Assembly (NCBI GenBank): GCA_017428635.1
Contig: JAFRQK010000011.1
Coordinates: 1-64,000 of the forward strand
Origin: Clostridia bacterium
Lineage (GTDB): Bacteria; Bacillota; Clostridia; Oscillospirales; CAG-272
Length of the DNA stretch: 64,000 nt
Reading direction: 5' to 3'
Positions 58,578 to 64,000 of the stretch are shown piece by piece. Within the stretch, counting starts at the first letter, position 1, and every line of letters starts with the position of its first letter. Under the pieces are notes generated by a model. That model had not been told where the DNA came from. It did not search any database and saw only the letters and a list, made by a program, of their open reading frames with translations. Position numbers and translations under genes: made by a program.

Positions 58578-59293
58578 TTTATCTCAAACCCCCTCGCTTT
58601 TGCGATGGCGAACACTTCGGTGAGAAGCGCCTCTTCCCTGTTCGCGTCGAGACCGCCTTTTTTTCTGCCCTCGATCTGCACGCGGAGTTTCGCCGCGGTG
58701 CGGGTGAGAAAATCGTTCAAATACTCGTCGGACTCCTCCGCGCCGATATCGCGCCCGAGGTAGAGTTCGGCGTCGGTCAGCTCGCGTGACACGCCGTCGT
58801 ACTCGGCGACGATCGCCGTATAGATCTTGTCCCCGGCGCGGCAGAGTTTTTCACATTTCACGTCGTAGCCCATCGTGTAAAGATACCCGCGGAGTTCGGG
58901 GACCGAACTCATCGGCTGAAGGATCAGCCGCACACCGGGCGTCCTCACGAAGTCGGTCGCCCCGAGAATGGAGGCGATCAGCTCGCCGCCCATTCCGCAG
59001 ATCAGCACGTCGGTGACGCCGTACCGCGCGGGGTCGAATCCGCGCATGCCGTCGGAGAGGATGAACGTGATCTTATCGCCGACGCCGTATCTCTCCGCGT
59101 TCGTCCGCGCGGTGCCGAGAGGTTTGCTGTTTATATCGGTCGCGACGGCGCGCGGGCAGAGTCCGCTGCCGACGAGGTAGATAGGAACGTATCCGTGATC
59201 GGTCCCGATATCGGCGACGACGGCTCCGTCCCTCACCTGAGAGGCGATCAGGAGCATCCGCTCGTCGAGGACCGGAAGTCGAACTTTTTCCAT
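58574..59293 (-). CDS. trmK: tRNA (adenine-22-N1)-methyltransferase TrmK
   Basis: A 239-residue Rossmann-fold methyltransferase that makes m1A22 in tRNA. VADIGTDHGYVPIYL is the SAM-binding motif I; DVLICGMGGELIASIL and LILQPMSSVPELRGYL are characteristic of the TrmK/YqfN family. The C-terminal coiled-coil segment (about 165-239) is present. Coupled to the nif3-like gene by an ATGA overlap. Confidence 0.93.
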   Translation of the reverse strand: MEKVRLPVLDERMLLIASQVRDGAVVADIGTDHGYVPIYLVGSGLCPRAVATDINSKPLGTARTNAERYGVGDKITFILSDGMRGFDPARYGVTDVLICGMGGELIASILGATDFVRTPGVRLILQPMSSVPELRGYLYTMGYDVKCEKLCRAGDKIYTAIVAEYDGVSRELTDAELYLGRDIGAEESDEYLNDFLTRTAAKLRVQIEGRKKGGLDANREEALLTEVFAIAKARGFEIK

Positions 59294-59314
59294 AAAGATT
59301 CCCTCATAGAATTA

Positions 59315-59337
59315 CAGCGGGATTTTTGATCCCGCTG
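59315..59337. terminator. Hairpin between DUF1858 gene and trmK
   Basis: A 9-bp stem (59315-59323 with 59329-59337), loop TTTTG. The minus strand, which is the direction of the genes, continues as TAATTCT, so termination is doubtful; the plus strand has the better T-tract (TTCTTTCTTT). It may be an RNA stability element. Confidence 0.45.
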
Positions 59338-59345
59338 TTCTTTCT

Positions 59346-59546
59346 TTATTTCTCTGAGAAATAGGCGTTCAGTTTTTCGACCAGTTCGTCCGCGTCGGTA
59401 CCGTGTACCGCGCAGGCCTGCTCGATCGTTTCGCTTCTGGCTCCCGGGCAGGCGAGACAGTGCATCCCGATCTCGAGGAAGAAGCGGCCGGTTTCGATAT
59501 CGCAGTCCAGGACGTCTCCGATCACCGTGTTTTTCGTGACTTCCAT
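59346..59546 (-). CDS. DUF1858 domain protein
   Basis: A 66-residue protein: TKNTVIGDVLDCDIETGRFFLEIGMHCLACPGARSETIEQAC with the conserved GMHCxxCP motif in which the two cysteines could bind a metal or form a redox pair. DUF1858 proteins resemble the N-terminal domain of the ScdA/YtfE iron-sulfur repair proteins; this is the stand-alone form. AAAGGAT lies upstream of the ATG. It follows murA by 24 nt. Confidence 0.88.
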   Translation of the reverse strand: MEVTKNTVIGDVLDCDIETGRFFLEIGMHCLACPGARSETIEQACAVHGTDADELVEKLNAYFSEK

Positions 59547-59570
59547 TTTGTTTATCCTTTCTTTTGAAAA

Positions 59571-60863
59571 CTATGCGTTTGCTTTTTTGATATCGGGGTC
59601 CGGAAGGAGGACCTTCTTGACGTCGGCTCCGAGGCCGCGGAGTTTGCCGACAACGTCGTCGTAACCGCGCTCGATAAGATTGACTCCGGTGATCTCGCTG
59701 ACGCCTTCGCAGGTCAGAGCCGCGATGACTACGGCGATACCGCCGCGGAGGTCTACCGCCATGAGAGGAGCCGCGGAAAGCGGAGTTCCGCCTTCGATCG
59801 AAACGATCCTTCCGTCGACTTTTATCTTTGCTCCCATCCTCTTGAGTTCCTCAACGTACCTGAAGCGGTTGTCGAAGATCGACTCGTTGATGAAACTCGT
59901 TCCCTTCGCGCCGCAAAGAAGAGCGCACATCTGCGGATGCATATCGGTCGGGAAACCGGGATAAGGAAGCGTTTTTACGTTGGTATGTCTGAGTTCGCCC
60001 GGAGCGGAGACGTGGACCGCGTCGTCGTACTCGTCGATGACGACGCCCGCCTCTTCGAGTTTCGCGGCGATGGACTCAAGGTGCTTGGGGATCACGTTCG
60101 TCACGCGGACGGAGCCGTGAGTCGCGGCTGCCGCAACCATGTACGAACCCGCCTCGATCATATCGGGTATGATGGCGTAATTCGTGCCGTGAAGCTGCTC
60201 GACTCCTTTGATCTTGATCACGTTGGAGCCCGCGCCGCTTATGCGCGCGCCGCAGCTGTTGAGGAAGTTCGCGCAGTCGACGATGTGCGGTTCTCTGGCG
60301 GCGTTTTCGATCACCGTCATGCCCTCGCACGTCGCGGCGGCGATCATTACGTTGAGCGTCGCTCCGACGGTCGAGACGTCGAAATAGATGTTCGCGCCTC
60401 TGGCTCTTCCCGTCGGGGAGGTTATCTCGACGTATCCGCCGTCTGTGACGACGTTTCCGCCGAGCGCTTCAAAGCCTTTGATGTGCTGGTCGATCGGACG
60501 GACGCCGAAATCGCATCCGCCGGGATACGCCACACGGGATCTGCCGAATCTTCCGAATTCGGCTCCGAGCAGATAGTACGAGCCGCGGAGCTGTCTGACG
60601 AGAGAGTATTCGGATATCCCGCACTCAACGTCGGTACAGTCTATCTCTACGGTCGTTTTCGTCAGGTTGCGGATACGGGCGCCGATACCGCGAAGGATAT
60701 CGAAGCTGTGTCTCACGTCGCTGACGCACGGTACGTTCTCTATGATACACTTGTCACGAACAAGAACACACGCGTAGATTATGGGGAGGGCGGCGTTTTT
60801 GGAGCCGCTGACCTCGACGCATCCGCAAAGGGGATGCCCGCCTCTTACGAGTATCTTTTCCAT
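59571..60863 (-). CDS. murA: UDP-N-acetylglucosamine 1-carboxyvinyltransferase MurA
   Basis: A 430-residue enzyme for the first committed step of peptidoglycan synthesis, adding enolpyruvate to UDP-GlcNAc. SGSKNAALPII near the start, the catalytic cysteine at 117 in YPGGCDFGVRPIDQH, and FPTDMHPQMCALL with DLRGGIAVVIAAL at the other domain identify it. The active-site Cys, the target of fosfomycin, is intact. A leader with a terminator-like hairpin lies upstream. Confidence 0.97.
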   Translation of the reverse strand: MEKILVRGGHPLCGCVEVSGSKNAALPIIYACVLVRDKCIIENVPCVSDVRHSFDILRGIGARIRNLTKTTVEIDCTDVECGISEYSLVRQLRGSYYLLGAEFGRFGRSRVAYPGGCDFGVRPIDQHIKGFEALGGNVVTDGGYVEITSPTGRARGANIYFDVSTVGATLNVMIAAATCEGMTVIENAAREPHIVDCANFLNSCGARISGAGSNVIKIKGVEQLHGTNYAIIPDMIEAGSYMVAAAATHGSVRVTNVIPKHLESIAAKLEEAGVVIDEYDDAVHVSAPGELRHTNVKTLPYPGFPTDMHPQMCALLCGAKGTSFINESIFDNRFRYVEELKRMGAKIKVDGRIVSIEGGTPLSAAPLMAVDLRGGIAVVIAALTCEGVSEITGVNLIERGYDDVVGKLRGLGADVKKVLLPDPDIKKANA

Positions 60864-60907
60864 TCCGAAAATTTCCTTTTTGAGGGATTAGATTTATCGG
60901 TCTTACA

Positions 60908-60960
60908 AGAAAACGGGACCGAAGGTCCCGATAGGGGACAGTTCAACGCATACCATTATA
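60908..60960 (-). promoter_or_regulatory. murA leader: -10 box and attenuator-like hairpin
   Basis: Minus-strand TATAAT is at 60955-60960, with a poor -35 (TTCCAT-like). About 25 nt into the transcript a perfect stem CGGGACC/GGTCCCG (60924-60930 with 60914-60920, loop TTC) is followed by TTTTCTT, a compact terminator. It can end transcripts from the upstream operon or act as an attenuator for murA. The remaining gap, 60961-61165, holds nothing else I can recognise. Confidence 0.6.
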
Positions 60961-61165
60961 TCAGCATTGAAGGGAAAATGGAAGAGTTTGCCCCATGATT
61001 TTCACGATTTTAATAAATATTGTCGATTTACACAATTTTCAAGGCAAAGTTTCGTTCAGTTCATACATTTGCCTAAAATGAAGGCCGGTAAATACGTTTT
61101 TGCCGAAAATGATACGTGAGATAACTCTCCGAATACATTTTATTCGCCGCCGGGCGGGATAGTGC

Positions 61166-62323
61166 TCAGTTTCCTGCGAGATGATACGCTATCGCGAGAT
61201 CGGCGACCAGACCGTAACTCTTTACGCCCTCGGTCCCCTGAATAACGAGATAGCCGTCGTTGATCTTCTCGGCGACCTTCGAGGCGGACGAGTTCTTATA
61301 TTTCGCGAAGAACGCCGAGTACGCCTTCAACTCGAGACGCGCGGCGTTGTCGAGCGACGACGCCGCTTCGCCGTACAGATCCTTCGACGCGCCCCAGAGC
61401 GGGTCGGCGAGGTATTCGTACATACTCAGATATCCGCAGTATCGCAGATAATGGTCGTCCGAGCGGATCAGGACGAGATACGCGACGAAGTTCGCCTCGT
61501 CCTCGCGCGCTATTCCCCTCTGATGAGCCATTTCGTGCGCGGTCGAAAAGACGTTGACGAAATCGGGGTAGTTCGTGTTCAGATTCGCCTCTCCGGTGTA
61601 GAACGAGAAGACGCCCGATATGTGCGTGTACGTCATGACCGGGGATACGACGAGCCGTTTGACCGGCGCTTTGAAGTTCTTTATAAAAGGATATTCGGCG
61701 CATACTTTATCGTATGCCTCGGTTATTTTCGAGACGAGCTCTTCGTGCGAGTACGGCATAACGGACGAGCCGTCGGAGCAAAATCCCACTTCGGGCACCT
61801 CGGCGTTCAGCCGTTCGATCACGGTTTCCGTGACCGAGTAAAGCGTTTCCGCGTCCGTTTTTTCGACCGTAAGACCCATTCTCTCCGGAAGACGCGTCGT
61901 GCGGTAACCCGCCGCGAAGTCGAAGACGAAAAGCGAATACATCAGGGCGGCGACCGAGAGGATCGCGCAAAGCGAGCGGATGAATCCGTGTTTCGCGCGG
62001 CCCATATACCTCCATATCCCCCTGAGGACGAGGAACAGGATGATCGGCGCGGCGAGGATCACGAGTTCAGCGAGCGACGCGGGATAGATCGACGTAATCT
62101 TGGCGAGGACGAGCCGGAATCCCGCCGAGACCGTCCCGTTGAACGCGTCGGCGAACGACGGAGACAGATATAAGGCGACGTGGACGCCGACGGCAATCAG
62201 CGCGATCATAAAAAATACGAATGACCACACGGTCATTATCCTGAAAATGCCGCGCTTTTCCCTCTTCGGGCGTATTCCCTCTTCTGCCTCTCGTTCCGTG
62301 ATGATTTCTTCGTCCGTCGTCAT
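61166..62323 (-). CDS. DUF3810 membrane metalloprotease-like protein
   Basis: A 385-residue protein with three transmembrane helices (about 29-52, 85-102, 117-137) and an extracytoplasmic zincin-like domain carrying HEMAHQRGIAREDEAN, an HExxH motif with a downstream Glu, as in DUF3810. The cleft motif suggests peptidase activity, but no substrate is known for the family. It overlaps the RluA-type gene by four bases (ATGA) and precedes murA. Confidence 0.87.
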   Translation of the reverse strand: MTTDEEIITEREAEEGIRPKREKRGIFRIMTVWSFVFFMIALIAVGVHVALYLSPSFADAFNGTVSAGFRLVLAKITSIYPASLAELVILAAPIILFLVLRGIWRYMGRAKHGFIRSLCAILSVAALMYSLFVFDFAAGYRTTRLPERMGLTVEKTDAETLYSVTETVIERLNAEVPEVGFCSDGSSVMPYSHEELVSKITEAYDKVCAEYPFIKNFKAPVKRLVVSPVMTYTHISGVFSFYTGEANLNTNYPDFVNVFSTAHEMAHQRGIAREDEANFVAYLVLIRSDDHYLRYCGYLSMYEYLADPLWGASKDLYGEAASSLDNAARLELKAYSAFFAKYKNSSASKVAEKINDGYLVIQGTEGVKSYGLVADLAIAYHLAGN

Positions 62324-63246
62324 ACTTTTTCCTCTTTCAGTGCATATTCCGGGTCAAAGCCGGGAAAGATCCCGGCGATCAGTTCTTTCATATCGTCTGG
62401 CAGCGGCGCCGTCACGGTCACCGTCTCGCCCGTCTGCGGGTGCGGAAAAGCGGTCGCCGCGCAGTGAAGCGCCTGCCGTCCTATCAGCGGCGACGCGGTC
62501 CCGTACAGGTCGTCTCCCGTCAGCGGATGACCCGCGTGCGCCGCGTGGACTCTTATCTGATGCGTCCTTCCCGTCTCGGGGGCGACGAGCAGGAGCGATT
62601 TTTCGCTTTCAGACGCGATCACGCGATACCTCGTCACGGACGGCTTGCCTTCGCAGTCGACCCGTCGGGTGATTATGCTCGTCGGAGACCGTCCGATCGG
62701 GCTGTCCCAGACGCCTTCTCCCTCAGCCATCACCCCGTCCGCGACGGCGAGGTACGTCTTTTTGATCTTCCCTTCCGTCATTGCGCGGTACATCTTGTAG
62801 GACGCGTCGCGCGTGTTCGACGTGAGCATGCATCCGCTCGTGTCGCGGTCGAGGCGGTTCACCGGGCGGAAAACGTAGTTTTTGCCGCGGTATCTGTACG
62901 CCAGAGCGTTTGATACGGTGTCGTCCCTGTGACCGTGCGAGGGATGAGCCGGCATCCCGGCGGGCTTGTTGACCGCGGTGATATATTCGTCCTCGTATAT
63001 CACTTCTATCGGGATATCGACGGGGATCGTATACGGGCTGACGTCGCTCTCCCTGTCCTCGACTCCGAGGGTGAGCACGTCGCCTTCCTTCATCTCGTAC
63101 CGGACCGTCACGAACGACCCGTTCACGAGGATCCCGCCTTCGGAGAACTTCAGTTTCTTTATCATCGCCGAAGAGTACCCGAGGCGGCGGGTGAGATATT
63201 CCCTCACCGTGATCCCGGCGAGGTCTTTGTCAACGAGAATATCCAA
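62320..63246 (-). CDS. RluA-family pseudouridine synthase
   Basis: A 308-residue enzyme: an N-terminal S4 domain (about 12-75) and the synthase domain with PVNRLDRDTSGCML, which contains the catalytic aspartate, plus TGRTHQIRVHAAHAGHPLTGDDLYG. It modifies uridines in rRNA or tRNA; the exact site (RluD, RluC or other) cannot be assigned. The start lies 9 nt after the upstream small gene, and it overlaps the DUF3810 gene. Confidence 0.93.
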   Translation of the reverse strand: MDILVDKDLAGITVREYLTRRLGYSSAMIKKLKFSEGGILVNGSFVTVRYEMKEGDVLTLGVEDRESDVSPYTIPVDIPIEVIYEDEYITAVNKPAGMPAHPSHGHRDDTVSNALAYRYRGKNYVFRPVNRLDRDTSGCMLTSNTRDASYKMYRAMTEGKIKKTYLAVADGVMAEGEGVWDSPIGRSPTSIITRRVDCEGKPSVTRYRVIASESEKSLLLVAPETGRTHQIRVHAAHAGHPLTGDDLYGTASPLIGRQALHCAATAFPHPQTGETVTVTAPLPDDMKELIAGIFPGFDPEYALKEEKV

Positions 63247-63255
63247 AACCTCACC

Positions 63256-63600
63256 TCAGTCTTCGAGTTTGCGGTAATAGCTGTAATACGCGACGACGGT
63301 CCGCTCGCCCTCTTCGGCGGCGGGATCGGGAAACGTGATAACGACCCCGTCGAGCGACATCAGCTCCCACGCCTTCATCGCGAAGATATTGACGCGGATG
63401 AGGATCTCCTGACCGGAATAGACGATCAGTTCGTCGCCCTTCAGGATGATCGCTCCCGATTTGCCGATCACTTCCTCGATACCGTTTATCCTCTCCGTGA
63501 CGCACTTCAGCGCCATTCCGTCGAGATGGCGCGCCATATCCTTTTTATATCTTTTGCCGTCGGGGTTTTTCGATTTCGTAAAACTTTTATCCCTGCCCAT
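63256..63600 (-). CDS. Small protein of unknown function
   Basis: A 114-residue soluble protein with a basic N-terminus (MGRDKSFTKSKNPDGKRYKKDMARHLDGMALK) and a beta-rich core (GAIILKGDELIVYSGQEILIRVNIFAMKAWELMSLDGVVIT). No family is recognised. It overlaps the end of the ABC transporter gene by 14 nt and is 9 nt before the RluA-type gene, so it is very likely a genuine operon member. Confidence 0.7.
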   Translation of the reverse strand: MGRDKSFTKSKNPDGKRYKKDMARHLDGMALKCVTERINGIEEVIGKSGAIILKGDELIVYSGQEILIRVNIFAMKAWELMSLDGVVITFPDPAAEEGERTVVAYYSYYRKLED

Positions 63601-64000
63601 CGCTCACACCTCTGAGAAGACTGTCGTAGAGTTCTCTGTAAAAACCGCCCGCCGCAAAGAGTTCGCGGTGCGTGCCGCGTTCGACGATCTCGCCGCTTTT
63701 CATAACGAGTATGACGTCGGCGTCTTTTACGGTGGAGAGACGGTGGGCGACGATGAACGCCGTTTTGCCCTCCATTAGTTCCTCGAACGATCTCGATATC
63801 TCGAGTTCCGTTCGTGTGTCGATCGACGAAGTCGCCTCGTCGAGGATCAGCATGGGCGGGGCGGTCAGCATCACGCGGGCTACCGAGATAAGCTGGCGCT
63901 GACCGGCGGACAGCGATCCGCCGTCCTCGGAAAGGACGGTGTCGTAGCCGTGCGGAAGTTTCATAATGAACGAGTGAGCGCGGACCGACTTCGCCGCCGC
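63587..64000 (-). CDS. ABC transporter ATP-binding domain, C-terminal part
   Basis: The last 137 codons of an ABC protein; the frame stays open to the window edge (AAKSVRAHSFIMKLPHGYDTVLSEDGG). Seen are the Q-loop-downstream region, the signature LSAGQRQ, Walker B MLILDEATSSID with the D-loop, and the H-loop FIVAHRLSTVKDADVILVMKSGEIVERGTH. The type is that of ABC exporters with fused permease. The start and membrane domain lie beyond 64000. Confidence 0.92.
   Translation of the reverse strand, partial: AAAKSVRAHSFIMKLPHGYDTVLSEDGGSLSAGQRQLISVARVMLTAPPMLILDEATSSIDTRTELEISRSFEELMEGKTAFIVAHRLSTVKDADVILVMKSGEIVERGTHRELFAAGGFYRELYDSLLRGVSDGQG

Overview
The window looks like one contiguous piece of chromosome from an anaerobic, endospore-forming member of the Clostridia (Bacillota) with a GC-rich genome. 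The evidence is sporulation genes (yabP, yabQ, spoIIR, a SpoVB-type flippase), a Firmicutes-type rqcP/mazG/divIC cluster, cdaA-ybbR, a ferredoxin-dependent 2-oxoacid oxidoreductase, HemZ, S-layer homology domains, and vegetative promoters close to TTGACA-17-TATAAT. Family and genus cannot be fixed from the sequence alone. No rRNA, CRISPR array, transposase or phage gene was seen.

Layout. 1-16.4 kb is a long minus-strand series: cdaA, ybbR, a FAD dehydrogenase, an RseC-like protein, recJ, rel, dtd, hemZ, a fused flippase, mazG, HU, rqcP, yabP, yabQ, divIC, and a fumarase alpha gene broken by an in-frame stop at the left edge. 16.5-20 kb (plus) carries an ATPase and a four-subunit 2-oxoacid:ferredoxin oxidoreductase. 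20-26 kb (minus) is secA, two membrane proteins and glycerate kinase. 26-28.2 kb holds trmL and a cardiolipin synthase. 28.3-37.5 kb (plus) holds polA, a cobalamin riboswitch with a lipoprotein and an ECF S component, pfkA, an aminotransferase, obgE and an acyltransferase-like gene that ends inside a hairpin array. 37.6-42.7 kb (minus) holds an ECF-type sigma/membrane regulator pair, recG, and rplJ-rplL behind an L10 leader. 42.7-48 kb holds rarA, a 5'-nucleotidase, two CobW-type GTPases and a small Xre module. 48-52.5 kb (minus) holds a surface phosphoesterase, spoIIR and an orphan PTS IIC. 52.6-54.7 kb is pgk-tpiA. 54.7-64 kb holds an acyltransferase, tRNA-Thr with an unusual palindrome and structured repeats, then an antiporter, nif3-like, trmK, DUF1858, murA, a DUF3810 protein, an RluA-type synthase and a partial ABC transporter.

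Most genes are housekeeping. The least ordinary parts are: the riboswitch-controlled DUF4430/ECF pair (probable cobalamin uptake); the two CobW GTPases, one with a duplicated His/Cys-rich domain and one with a TIGR03943-like C-terminus; the flippase with an extra extracytoplasmic domain; the ribosomal protein L10 with an acidic Ala/Pro/Glu repeat tail; and three structured intergenic elements (hairpin array at 37.5 kb, tRNA-derived palindrome at 56.2 kb, multi-hairpin element at 56.3-56.5 kb). No obvious new defence or biosynthetic system is present.
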